Origin: Takifugu bimaculatus
Lineage: Eukaryota; Chordata; Actinopteri; Tetraodontiformes; Tetraodontidae
Direction: 5' to 3'
NCBI GenBank assembly: GCA_004026145.2
Contig: CP034989.1
Span: 7,818,396-7,882,395, forward strand
DNA length: 64,000 nucleotides
Positions within the stretch are counted from its first letter, which is position 1. Every line of letters starts with the position of its first letter. Made by a program: the position numbers and the translations under genes. A model generated the notes under the pieces. That model was not told where the DNA came from. It saw nothing but the letters and a program-made list of their open reading frames with translations, and made no database searches. Of this stretch, positions 13,711 through 26,689 are shown one piece after another.

Positions 13711-14060
13711 AGTACAGGCTGGAATGTCCGTGGATAAACAAAGTGCAGGGGTGTTACAACAGGACACAGGAGAGCACTCCTCTCCTCTGGAGAGTGATAT
13801 ATAAAAGGAGGAGGGGGCAGAGACACAGGGGGGGCTGTGAGCACCTGGGGAGCAACGTCCATCTTCATTTAACAGTTTGTTTTGAAGATCGGTCACTGTT
13901 CTTTTCTCTAAAAATGTTTGTCCTTGTTTTGTGGTTTAAAGAATCTAACCCAACTGTTTTTCCACTGGCCGTGTGTTCAGGAACATAGAAAACATATCTA
14001 CAGCTAATGTACACGCCCCCCCCCCCGGACAGGTTCTCAGGGGCTGCTGGGAGAGTGCCG

Positions 14061-17000
14061 TCAGTGCCACCCTGTGCTCAGGTACCCTGAGCTGTGGAAG
14101 GGGGTCGAGGACGCAGGGGCCCCGCGGGTCCCAGAGGGCATCTGGGAGGAAGCGGCTTGAACCTGGCCCTGTTGAGTCTGTTGGGGGGGAGGAGGGGGAG
14201 GTGGAGGCAGTCCAGTCTGCTGAAGAGGTGGGGGGTAGGTGGATGGGGGCACTGACGGGTTGGCAGCGGCACCTGGGTGCAACAATGCAGGCTGAAAACC
14301 CCCTAAGTTCTGAAAGTGGTGGGGCTGAATTGGGGTGTTTGTCGAGGGGGCGGGGGGAGGCGGAGGAGGCGGGGGTGGAGGGGTGAGGGACAACAGGGTG
14401 CTGCCACCAGGAGGGGGCTGTTGTTGGGGGTTCTGTCCTTGTGGTGGGGGAGGAGGTGGTGGGGCAGTGGTCAGCATGAGCTGGTGTTGCTGGATGGGAG
14501 GGGGCTGCATGTTGACATGCAGTAGAGTGGGGCCGGACATCGGGTGAGGGGGCGGGGGTGGGGGTGGCGGTGGGGCAGCGGAGCTCTGATAGTGTACGCT
14601 GTGGGGGAGAGTCTGCATCAGTGGCTGGGATCCGGGAGGGTAAGGGGGAGTGACCGTAGCTTTGAATCCAGGAAAAGGTCCCGAGGGTGAGGGGCTGGGG
14701 GTGGAGAAATAGGCTGCGGAGGCCGGAGGTGCGGGTGGGGGGGGAGGGGGCGGCGGAGCGCTCTGTGTGCTGTACTGGGGGAAAGGAGCAGGTCCAGGAG
14801 GCGGAGCCTGCTGCTGTGGTTGGTTCTGAGTCTGAGTAGAAAACAGCGCCCTCTGGCTGCGGTAGGGAGAACCCTGAGGCTGAGGCTTGGGCGAGTGGAG
14901 GTGGGTGGGCGCGGGGTAGTGGACAGGGGAGGAGGGTAAAGGTGTGGGATGCAGCTTTGTGGGGGTCAGGGGGGTCGCCTTAGGTCCGGCCGGCTTGCTG
15001 GTCGGATTCGCCGCCCGAGATTGACTGTCGCTCTCGTCATCCTTGGTTGGACGACTTGGAGGCTGAGACAGAGGACCAGGAGAGCAGGGCTGCGGCACAG
15101 AGAGACACCGTTACACACCTGAGCGAACGGGCGGGGCCCCAACGTCTGACAACTCAAGCTCACCGTCTGGGTCGGGGTCTTCTGGACATTTGGAGACGGG
15201 CAGTCTCTCAGGGCTGATGCGTCTCCGCCTTCTGTCTCCGTGTCTACAAGAAGGCAGGAAAATCAGGACTATCAATAAGGTTAGCTTAGCATACGCACAA
15301 GAGACAGTCAAAGAAAGAGCAGCAGAACGGTGGTCAACCTGCGTAAGGTGGAAACCATGACAACTAGCCAACAGGACCGTTCTCACTGGCATGATTTATG
15401 CTATGCTAACTCTTAACTATAGGGTTAGCTGGCCCCACAATGCCTGTAATATCTCAATATTTTTCCTGAAAACCTCTCCTGTCAAGTGAAAGAAACATCT
15501 TTATTCTCACCTGTGTCTTTGTCTTTGCTCAGCAGCAAAGCTCTGTGGTAGCTGCGCTCTCGCGCCTGCTCTACTGACGTGGAAGACGTCCTGCACACAA
15601 CAGGGAAAATCATCGTTTATGTCACGACAACAGCGTAAATGAATGTAAAAACTAAGCAGACAGCGGGTTTCTACCATTGTCCCTCCTCCTTCTCTCCTCT
15701 CTCTCCAGCTGCGTCCGTCTCCTCATTCAGCTGAGGCTCTTTTACAACGACGGTGCTGCACACAGCTGTGGGCGGGGGAGCTTCGCTGCTGCTCTCCAGG
15801 GCGACGGGGAAGGCGTCCACGGTCAAAGGTGGCACGGTGGAAACGGGGGAGCTGCACTCTGTCTTGGAGCCGCTGCGTCGAGCCTCGCGCTGCCGTTTCC
15901 TGTATTCCAATAAGGAAACCTGGAAACGGAAAAAGAAGAAGTCAGGAACAAAGGCGGTACCGTGATACACCAGCAGAGGGCAGCAGTCAGCCAGATGTGG
16001 GTACAGTATGAAGTTGCCAAGGACTTGCTCTCCAATGACAGTCATTACCTTTTTCTTCTGTGGGGGATTGTGCGATGATCCTCCTCCATCGCCACTTCCT
16101 TCTACGTTCAGAGAGCGTGAGAAGGCGAGTAAACCTGCGTCCTCGGAGCTGGGATAAAACAGCTGCCCCTGGCCTTCGCTGAATGGGGCTGGGGTGTTAA
16201 CCAGCGACCCCGCCCCTGCTGCAGACCCTGCTGCAGCCCCAGCAGCAGCCTCTGGCCTGAAGGGAGCTGCCAGAGGCTCCAGGGTGTGTGAGGGCGTGAG
16301 GTCCCTTAGGTTTGAATTGACTGGTGAAAAGTTCAGGCCAGCTGGTCCAGTCAAGCCTCGGTCTGGACTTTTTATCCAGCCAGGAAACGAGGAAGCACAT
16401 GTTTCTGCGGACGAGGAGACCTCCAGACTGGCTTCCAGAACCCCTCCATCAGCTCTGTCCTCTCCACCATCCAAAGACTCGGCAGCTGGAGGCTGGGGGC
16501 TGTCAGGAACCAACACCTTGGCGTCTGTCTGGGATCCATCCAAACTGGTCACCCTGACACAGGGAGAGGAAACCAACGTAGGAGGACGATCGGCCTACGG
16601 AAGGAGGGATGGAGTCGTGTTAAAGTCGCCGCGCTTCAAAAATAACCGTCATCTCTGATGACTTCACTCACCTCTTGAACGCTGGGCTTTCGACTGATCT
16701 CTGGCGAGTTTTCTACTGATGACTCGGTCTAAAGAACCAGAAGAGCGTCAGTCAGTGCGGCTGGTCAGCACACATCAACGTGGTCATCTCAGTCTGCTTT
16801 ACCTCTACAGGGGTATTAAGTATCCGTGTTGGGGTGCTGGGCTGGGCTTCCGTATGCATCTCCTCCACTCGAGGGCGTGGGGGCGTGGCCATGAAGACAG
16901 GGGTCGCCGGCATCTCGGACTGGTCTGCTCTGGTGGGTGTGGCACACGGCGAGCCGTAGGGGGTGGAGCTCTCAGACATACAGGCATCTAAAGGACTCAA

Positions 17001-20000
17001 CCGTCGCTTTTTCAAAGGTGTGGGCAACTCTGGGGTGGAAGATGGTGGTATTAGCGCAGTCTCATAATTACCCAGCATGCATTTGTGAAACTGACGCTCA
17101 CGAACAGACTACCTGGTAGCGAGCAGGTGCCATTGTAGGGCAAAGGGCTGTCGGAGTCGCCGTTGATCGAGGGGCTGAGAGGACCCTCACAGGGCATGAG
17201 GAGGCTTGGTCGTCTCACTGGGCTGGTGGAGCCCTCCTCTTCCAGCGCCTGCTTTAACCACCGCTGAAATTATAAAAAAAGACTCAGTAAATGTGGATAA
17301 ACTACCAGTTTAATACTACTGACCGGGAGGGATCGACATGGAGCCCCTTTCTGAAGCTCAGTACCTTCTTGCAGGACCCAGTGGTTGGCGGCGTCTCTGC
17401 CAGTTCTCTTGAACGCCGTCTCCCAGTGGGGACTCCGGGAGTGGTGGGGCTACGGTTGGCCAGGAATGGTGACGAGAATCGGACATAGTGTTTGGGTGTG
17501 CTGTAGACCTGCGGCGAGCACGCCATGCCTGGCAGGGCGTTCAGCTGCGTGGCCAGAACCTCGGGGTCACTGCTTATTCTGAGCGGCCTCTCTGGGGCCG
17601 GCTCAGGGGTTCTCACGGCGCCTCGGTCCTGCTGCTTCTCTCCCACCCACTCACTCACAAAGTGCTGTTGGAACAACAAACGTTTATCAGCCCTCATCTT
17701 AGAGCGGCAGTTGTGACGTTCTGAAAACAGAACGATAGGTTTACCTTTTTAGTTTTGAAGTTCTTGCCGCTCCCAGTACGGGTTCTGTCGGGTGCAGGTG
17801 AGCTGCTCTGGGGAGGGCTGCTTTCTGGGGGTTGGACAGAGACAGTTTCTGGCTCTGGGGCAGTGGGCGGTTCCCCTTCAGGGGCTTCGTTGGCGGGAGG
17901 CTCCGTCGGCTCGAGCGGAGAGCCAGGGGTCAGGTCGGAACAAGTGCTGATTGTTCGGGCTCGCCGGCGCTGTTGACCAATGTGTGTGCGGTTCCTGGAG
18001 AAACTTTTTCTGTTTCTTGAGGCTTTGACCTTGGCTGGTTTTAACCCTGGCTCTTCTTTGACCTCCAGTATTGGCTAGAAAGAACAGGTGTGTATTTAAC
18101 ACTCGTGTAGCAGAGCTTTAGCGTCCTGTACGAGTCTTAGAGAAGCCACCATCTCTCACCTGCATGACAGCTGGAGAGTCGGCTGCGTCTGGTATGGCTG
18201 GAGGCTCCTCCTTGATGTCACTGCGGGTGCCGACCTCCGACTTGATGCTGCCGATTCGTTCCAGCGCCTGCTCCCTGCGCTTTTCCCTCTTCTCCATTCG
18301 TGCAAAGGCTTGAAGGATGGCCTCCATCTTTCTCTCCTCTCGAGTCTGCAGACGGACAGAAGGTGCGTTCCGCAGAGGAAAGACAGGCAAGTCAGTCAGA
18401 GTATAACTCCAGGAGGTGGCAACACGCCATGTTGGGCAGGCAACGCGGAGCAGATGTAACCCCAAGCTTTCACAATCATACAGGACAAAAAAGGGCAGAC
18501 CGGCCGAGAGAAACCAGGAAAGGATACGAGTGGTTGTACTGGTACGCAACAGGAGAAACAGCCAGAATTAAAGCTTCGCACACAAGGTGGGTTCAGCAGC
18601 TTTTCACTTGTTCCTGGGCTGTATTTTATGCTACAACTTATCCAAAAATCAGAGAACCATGGTAGTCATGTCAGTAAATGTCTCCAACAATGTTCTCTGC
18701 ATATATGCTGCTCTTTTGGGTTTAATTTGTTTTTAAAAGTCATATCAACTAAGGGCCAGGTTAAAGGTCTGGCAAAAAAAGGTATTATAATTGAATGCTA
18801 CACCCCAACAACAATGAGAAATTCACTAGAAATAAGGTTGAGTAAACAGGGTGAAAATAAGACTTGGAATCAGCGTAATAGATATAAATACCTACAAAAG
18901 ACACTTTGTTTTATCCAACTTACTTAAGAAAACACAAGTCTTAACAGCTAGGTCACACTATAAGGAAACAGCCCTGTCCACACAACACTCACATACATCG
19001 ACTTCATGTTTTGATCATTTTTTGGAGGGATTCTATACTCCAGCAGCAAAAGCTCCCTCTCTCCCGAATCACTATATAGAAAGAATCCTATTGGATCAAC
19101 CCGAGTCAATACAGCCCTGGCAACAAGCTCCACGCTCTGTGGCCACTCCTCCAGCCGCATCAGTGCCCCCTTCGTCTTTGTAACCATCTCTGGTCGATTA
19201 GAGAGCTGAATGTTGGCCAAAGATGAGTCAGCACTTTGCACCTTGGGTCCGCCGTGTGAAATGAAGCTGACTGCAGGGTAATTTCCACAGTGAGAGTGTG
19301 CCAGTGTGTTTGATCCATCTCTCAGAGATAAGAAAAATGAGCAGCTGAAGCAGTAATTGCACATTTCAAACTCTGGAGGAGAACTAGCCTCCCACTGTAA
19401 CACTGTAACACGAGGCCGCGGCGCACGTTTCCGCGGACAGCAGAGTGTGTCGCCGTCATGTATGAAGGGCGTTTAATTGATTCAGATGCTGGAAAGAAAG
19501 TGAAACGAACGAGAGGAAAACAACATTACTGAAAAGTTGAAAAAGAAAAACAGAGCAACAGAGGCGGGATGACAAGCAGAAGATGAGTGATGAAGAGGAG
19601 GGTGGTTTAATGGAAAGGAGGTTGGGAAGAGCTGCTCCTATTCAAGCCGCAGCACCCGTAGTGCAAAAAAAAAAAAAGTTTAAGATGCAACGAGAGCAGC
19701 AGGGGAGAGTTTTATTTTGCTCTTTCGGCTAGGTGGCTGCATGACAAAAAAAGCTATAGCCCCTAGCTTGGCACACTTACCATCTTCCTCCTCCTCTCAG
19801 CAATCTGCTCCTCTGACTCCATCTCTACTTCATTGCTAACGGAGGTTTTGTCTTCTAGATCCTCATATAACTCAGGATCCTGTAAGAGGAGAGGAGCGGG
19901 GTATGGCGCTTTATCATGGCTTATCAATCAGTCTGGCTACAGACTAGAGGGACAACAGAGTGGAGGGCAAAGAAAGTGAGAAGGGGGAGGGAAAGGAGCA

Positions 20001-23000
20001 GGGGGGCTCATCTGAAACATACATGGTAGATAACTCACTGTTATATTGTGGTAATTCCATGCGCAATAGAATTATTGCTTCACACTCCTGACAATGTGGT
20101 TGTGAGAGTGTAGGGAGTGTGTGTGTCCTCCCAAGATGAACCATTTGTATTGCGTTTCTTTCCCTTTTCTAGCCGACACCTGCTCCCCATCAGTTATGCT
20201 GCTACAGCACAGCACCGTTTGAATGATGTGTACAAACCGTCAGGGTTCTGCATCTTTAATCAAGCAAAACTCTGATTCTTCATCAACTCCACCACCATCA
20301 GTGCTGCCACTGACAGAAACAACCAAACAAACATCCCCCCTGCATGGTTTACAGAGTTCATCTATTCTTCTGGCTTTGGTCTGACAGGGAACCTGCACAA
20401 AATCACCAAGACCCAGAACCTTCTTTCACGGCACAGACCTGCAGGCACCACCATGGAAAAGGGTTTTTAAAAACCCTGCAGGTGAGGCAGAAACACTCGT
20501 ACGGCTTAATGAAGCAAATGCATTTAAGTTTGCATCTTTTGGTTTCAATTGAAGAAAATGCAAGTAAACACAAGCAAAACATGGGTGTCGTGAGTAGAAC
20601 CAAAATTACTGGAATAAATTGTGGGTTTTCTAAAGGGATGATGGGAGAATTAAAGAGCAACAGAAGTGACACTGAAAAAACATGCATGTAACATTTCACA
20701 AAGACCAAAAGGCAAACTGCATGCATGGATCCCGGGCATTCATGTTCTCAGCGCTAGTTCAGAGGGTTCAACGAGTAACCAGGAGGGTGAAAGTGGTCTT
20801 GCCTGGTTGTTAGAGATGGACAAGCGGAGAGGAGAGAGCTTCCTCTGCTTGCCGTCACCCACGCTCTTCCCCTTGCCCTCTCCGTCGATGCCTGCGTTCT
20901 GGTTCTGGCCCTGGTCCTCCCGGACCATCTCCTTGTCCTTGCGGCTCCCCCTGCGCCTGCCTCCGGCCCCCAGGTTCTCTGTGGGCTCCAGGTTGTGCTT
21001 GAGCACTGGGCACTCGTGGTTCCCCTTCACGCAGGCACAGTCCACCTTGTATTTACTGAGATGAGCAGAAAATGTCATTACAATGCTAATGGCTACTGAA
21101 ATGCCTCATTTCTGTGCTGCTACATTCGTTCTTGATAGCTCACCAGCTGCCGTAGTCGAAATCAAATCCGATGGTGATCTCTGTGCCCTTGGAGATAGGC
21201 CTCAAGGAGTAGATGTATAAATGAAGCATACCGTCCTCAATGACGTGCCGTACCTGAGGGGAAGCAATTAGTATTAAAACCAGGCAATATGGCTACATTA
21301 ACCCTGATGGTTAAGAGTCATTATCATTCTTACTTCGGCGTTGGGGGTGCAGGAGCGTCGGATGAACCGTGCTTCGTTTCCAAAACTGCGGGCGTCTACA
21401 CACATCTCCAGCCCATCAAATTTAGAGTAAAACAAGACAAAAGGGTACGGCCTGAAATGGAAGGAATGGGGGAAAAGGTTGGTGCACGGAGACGCGTCTC
21501 AAATGGATGATTATTGGATTTCGGATCATGGCAAAGGCAAAAACAAAGCTATCTATGGAGAGCGGCATCCTGACCTCTTGAAGAAGTATCCATTGGCCTC
21601 AAACTGCTGCCGGAGCATGAACTTTCCCCTGTACTCAATGATCAGGGAGTCTGGGGCCAAGTCCCGCACCGCCTTGAGGATTTTCTTGTTCTTTTGGACT
21701 TGACTCTGGCAAAGACAGTCACACATGAAATAAATACTGCGCTTTCTGTGCTCAGAGCTATTAAACTGCTGCCACTGTTGTGGATGGGTGTGCTCAGGTG
21801 CCTGTTATTACCTCCACGGGGGGTTTGAAAGAGGCAGGGTGGGTGTTATAGGCTAGGCTCTTGCCATCACCTTGTTCTTTAACACGTAAGAGGACCTGGA
21901 CATCCTCACTGTACTGATTGCTGCTGGCCTCCTCATACCGCTCCATCCAGGTCTTGATCTTGCTCTCCCACAGAGAAGGGTGCTCGATTGGCTCCTGCTC
22001 TGGAGCTGCACCCTAAGAAAGGCAAAAAGCCTGTAAACACTGCTGCTGCTATCGATTATGGTGGGAAGAAAAGCCTGAATTCAGGAGTGTGTGGAGTACC
22101 TTAACTCTGGAAGACTTCCTGGATCCCTCTCTGAAAGCCTAGCACAGGTGGAAAAACATGTAAACTTCTGATTAAATATGCATGATGTGCTGCAGCTGAT
22201 TTTACTGTAGTTACTCTATGAAATCTGACCTTCTTTGCTCGGGCTGCAGATGCTGGAGGCTCTTTATCGCCGCTCTTTTTGCGTTTTTTATCAGCTTGCT
22301 TATTGCCGAGTCTTCCAGTCGTCAGGATGGTGGTAGGCGTGTGTTGGAATGTGGAGTAGAGCTCTAGCGGAACCTCATCTCCACTCTCCGTAGCACTGGT
22401 GTCTCCATCTAAATCAATATGTACGAGCATTATAAGGAGGAAGTGCAACTCTAATAAGCTGAGGTTTCTACAAGAAACAAAGCACTCAAGAGTGCAGAAC
22501 TCCACCAAGCAGCTCATTTCCCAACATATTGTGACTTACAAACAAAACTAATACTCCCATTAACTGGAATACCAGTTTGTCTGCCAATGGAAATTGTTGG
22601 TCTTGTACGCGAGGGTTAGTGGAAGGATTGCTCATTTAGGCGACAGATTACAGACCATGATATTGATTTGAGAATCAAGGAACTTGAGAGAGCTTAATGA
22701 TCAAAGCCCCTCTCTCTTTGCCCACTATGATTTCCTGAAAATTGAATTGTTCATAAGTTTTTATTTTTCCAACAGGACTGAAATGAAACACTGCCTTCAC
22801 ATCACCACCTTCGCAGAGGTGAAATTTCTTGCCAACTGTAAATAAATGCATGAGGCAGGTAATATTACAGAGCAGAGCCTTCATCCTTTTGTCCAGCAGG
22901 TGTCGCTGTGCCCCCTGCTCAGACCTGGTGAATTTTACAATGCTGCACCCTGACCCGAACCTAGAAACTTGCTCTGCTCACAATAAACTACAAACAGGCC

Positions 23001-26000
23001 ATAAAACAGAGCAACTGGCTCATTTGTAAACCTTTGTTGAAGATAAACTTTAAAAAAAACCAACATTTGTGGAAGCATGTGGATATAATTACCAGATAAA
23101 CATTCCCGTTTCCTGGTTTGCAACAGGATGGCCCTCTCTCTGTCCAGATGCCTCGGCTGGCAGCGCTCACACAGGTAAGTCTCAGGAATGTTCTGCCTGT
23201 CGATGCCCATGCAGTCTATATGTTGCCAGGCGCTAAAAAAGAGGAGAGATGTTAATAACGTTTGGGGAGCGCTGAATGCGTCCTGGGCCGATCCTCATTG
23301 GCGAAACCAGAAAGTCACCTGCACTTATCACAGCAGATCATGTAGCCGTCATCGTGGGTGAACCCACAGATGCACCGGGTGATATCAGTGCCGTAGCTGC
23401 CATCCTCTGAAGTGCTGAGTGTGGTGCCACGGGATGCTTCATCCTGGCCTCCAGGAACAAACAGACTTCCCTCTCCTTGTCGGATCAACATGGAGGGAGG
23501 AGGGGAGGCTGGCGGCGTAGGTGGGGGCCGTGCGCCATAGTTATGGTCCTGAACAAAGGACGGAAGAAAAGTTTTGTGTTTATTAATGACGACTGACTAA
23601 ACTAGAGCTTTATTTCCAGTAGAAGGAAACAGGAAGGCGTTCCATTTACATGTCAATGTTTTGAGCTGAAAGGTTAATATAAGTTAAGATGTCCGTACAA
23701 TGATTAACAAGGAGGGAGGGGTCAATATATGCCCCGCTATTTTCTGAAAGGTTGAGGAAGTGGAGTACTCACAGCATAAGGCAGGCCAATGTAGCTGTGG
23801 GAATGGTGAGAACTGCTGCTGTAGATCTGGTGAGGGTAGCTGGACTTCTCCACCACCACAGGGCTGGCCTCCACCGATTCAGGTCTGCTGAGCAAACAAT
23901 AACTAATAAATACATCGTTTAAAGAAACGCTAATATGGGGACACAAAGTAACCTGTCTTTAAACACACAAGACACAGAAGATGAATGTGATACAAACTTG
24001 CAATAAAGAAGACAGAAAAGTTCAGAGCAAGTCCAATCACAGGGAGTTAACGTGAGTATTTCCTATATTTGTGCAGCTCTTTGCTAGTACACTATTTCAG
24101 CACACGTGCCTTTCACTTGGCACACTGTTCTTCCTCTTCAGCAGCTCCTGACCGAGCTGGCCAACTAAAACCGACACATTTTATTCAGTAAAAGATTCAA
24201 GATTCTGAATTTCATTACGCACTTTGGGGGGGTAAAGTCAGATAAACCCACATCTCCAGAACAGACAGTGAAAACTAACGTAACATCTCCTTACTGATAC
24301 CAAACAATATGCAACCAGTGTCAAACCAGTATATCCACTCTCCCAACGATAACAATGCTGTGAACAAAGTCTGTTGCTGTCTAAGACCAACCCACCCTGG
24401 CTATTATAACACGAATCAAGCTTCGGTTGCTGAAGGGTTGGCTCTGAAGGGACGAGTAAAGCAAACGGGCAAAACTGACAAAGAAAGATAGGAAGAGGAA
24501 GAAGAGGAAGGGGAATTTAAGAGAGCAACTGAAAAAGCATCTGAGAGAAACGTGTAGCTTTACTGGGCAAACTGCCGTCCTCTTTAGTCCGTTCTTGTAA
24601 ACGGCTTCAAGGTCAAAGTGACTACAAATTCACTCAAAACACTCACATCTAAAAACAATAAATCAAACTTCACCGCGTCTATTACCCAACCATAAAAACA
24701 AACTCCCAACTGAAGTGAACCAGTCATTTATGGGCACAAAGCCTGAACACGCCGCGCTGCATTGCTTTCATTCCAACTCCCGACCTGAAGCTTCCTCACA
24801 CGTCAAACATGAATTTTCTCTTTTAGCCATTTCCATTCTTAATAAGATACCTTCAAAGTGCTGGTACAGTACCTGTGAGCTCTTCTCAGCTCCTAAGTGT
24901 TGCAGCATGCAGAGACAGAAATGTGTAACACTTCCTGTGTGCGCTGCCGCTCAAGTTCGCCGTCAAAGTGAAAACGTAAGTGCATGCAAGAGTTCGAGAG
25001 GTGGATACCAGGCGAAGGTGTGTGCAGTGGCTCTGTGCGGGTGTGCACAAGAGATTGAGTTTCACGTGGGTGAATTGGTCTGCGTGTGTGAAGACGGCCT
25101 GACGAAAAGATTTAAAAATCCCACTCATTCTTATTCGCTCTCCTGACTGGTTTCTATATACAACATGTGGATTTATAAGGAGATCGTACATTTACACATA
25201 AGTTTGGATAATAGTGATCTGAGCATAGACGAGTCAAGACATAACAACAGACAAAAGTCAGCAAGTAAACAAACAGGTCTGCTCAGAGAGAAGAAAGCCA
25301 GTGCATTTGAATGTATGTGAGCGGAGCGCAGCAATTGTATCATTCATGGGCTTTGCAGATGGGACACGTATGCATATGGATGCAGGAAAAGAGGGTTTTA
25401 ATCTTTGAGGGTGCTGAATTTGAACAGTTGCAGAGTGGTTGAAACACCTGAGAGGGGGTGAAGCAGCAGAATGGACAGATCACCAGCAGGACGGAAAAGA
25501 GCAGCACCGCCAGAGGCAACGCCTTCGCTCCTAAAGAGCTCCCGCTTGCTGCCATGGCAACACTACGTGCCTGCGTGTGCGCGCACGCCAGGCTCTGTGT
25601 CACTATGGAGAGGCACGCCGCATCAGCCAACAGCTGGTCACGCTGCTGCATACTTCAGGGAGGGACGAGGAGAGGACGCGGTTCCGTTTGGATGGCGAGC
25701 AGCCGGCGTTACTGCTCCAGGACCGGCTAGCGAACATTCGATGCTTTAGAGAAACGAGCGCGTGCCTGAAGGGTCTGGACCTGTTCACCAGCAGGTAGAA
25801 GCCTGGTCCAAGCTTATCTGCGTTGAAACCCGCAGCAGGTGACATGTGCAGAGCAAGACGGGCAAAAACGAGGCGGAGGGGGGAGCAGCGGGACAGTTTA
25901 AGGAGCCACGTCTAAGTGAGAGCCACCTGTCACTCAGGCCAGTGACCATGGCAACAGGCTGTGCGCAGTGCACAGGGAAGGGAGGGGATGGAGGGGCAGA

Positions 26001-26689
26001 AACCATGGCAACACAAGCCGACGGGGAGGGCTGTCTTTCTTTAAAGGAACAGGAACCCCTCCTAACTTATGACGTGTGTTATCTTCATTCAGACAACAAC
26101 CTCTTGCTTCGTTTTATTTGACCGGGAAAAAAAACAACAACGTGGCAATGCCCTTGAGAAGAGGAGGAGAAGCAGCCCTGTTGCCATGACTCTGTGCATC
26201 ACAGCCGTCTGTGCGCACCTTCCACGTTCACACTGTAGAATACCATCAGGAATTGCATCCCGTTTACTCCTGTGCAGATATGAGGGGCATGTCATAGGAG
26301 GAAGTGGCGCTAAATAAAGCATTCCTTTCTCCATGAGAGTAAGTTTGTACACATGGGTCATCCATATGGAATGAGGGGAAATAAAAAGAGCTGCCAGCAG
26401 CGCTGTACCAGGCATGTTCAGACAAATCAAGAGAGAAATATTTTGAATTTAAAAAAAAAAAAAGAAGCGTTGAGAGTGACGCTAAGCGAAACAAACATGA
26501 GAGCAGAGAGGAAACGGCGTTGGAAAAATCAGACTGCACGTCTTGCAAAGGCTTCTCCGAGTCAAATAAGGAAATGAATCAGAATGAATGAGGTGGCGTG
26601 TGGACGTGCATTACTCACTCTGAGCCTGCAGCCATGTCCAGGTATGAGGTGTCTGCTGTGTCCACCCCCACTGGGACGACTATGCTCAT
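14061..26689 (-). CDS. kmt2e: Histone-tail reader MLL5/KMT2E (PHD plus SET)
   Basis: Nuclear chromatin protein; the family's PHD finger binds H3K4me3. Twenty-three coding exons join in frame to 1637 residues (human about 1858): 26689-26619, 23884-23773, 23548-23319, 23232-23093, 22408-22230, 22138-22100, 22012-21812, 21705-21575, 21451-21334, 21253-21144, 21055-20803, 19879-19781, 18345-18160, 18074-17745, 17664-17365, 17263-17113, 17029-16803, 16728-16672, 16594-16049, 15919-15675, 15590-15511, 15243-15164, 15089-14061. The start MSIVVPVGVDTADTSYLDMA matches the family. The PHD finger (about 120-162) shows the C4HC3 pattern, with CICG, CCDKC, QHIDC and CERC. The SET region (about 330-444) carries EYRGKFML, then RFIRRSC (396-402) where active SET enzymes have an Asn-His pair, consistent with the known weak or absent methyltransferase activity of MLL5. 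A KREKRREQALERI-type basic stretch follows, and residues 1296-1637 are strongly proline-rich, ending in GWH like human. A PHD of this type and the proline tail exclude the paralogue SETD5. One intron is GC-AG. Confidence 0.96.
25340..26190. promoter_or_regulatory. Cluster of RFX X-box-like sites in kmt2e 5' intron
   Basis: GTGACCATGGCAAC at 25942-25955 fits the RFX consensus GTNRCC-N(0-3)-RGYAAC exactly. GCTGCCATGGCAAC (25548-25561) and GAAACCATGGCAAC (25999-26012) each carry one intact half plus a degenerate half, and GTTGCCATG at 26180 is a half site. Binding is inferred. Confidence 0.35.

Noticed and set aside
14316..14547. Gly-rich + strand frames over the kmt2e last exon
   Set aside because: Antisense of the poly-proline coding tail.
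15671..16049. Read-through of the kmt2e frame across the intron (VMTVIGEQ...)
   Set aside because: Clear GTAATG donor at 16048 and AG acceptor at 15920; the frame is open in the intron by chance.
22500..22960. GTCCAGCAGGTGTCGCTGTG-type stretch and AT-rich kmt2e intron as possible SINE
   Set aside because: Resembles common vertebrate intron motifs, but no tRNA-like promoter boxes, poly-A tail or target duplication could be seen.
25340..25651. Small - strand frame with a hydrophobic signal-like segment after MAASGSSLGAKALP
   Set aside because: Single short frame inside the kmt2e 5' intron, no second supporting exon, GC-biased context; likely chance.
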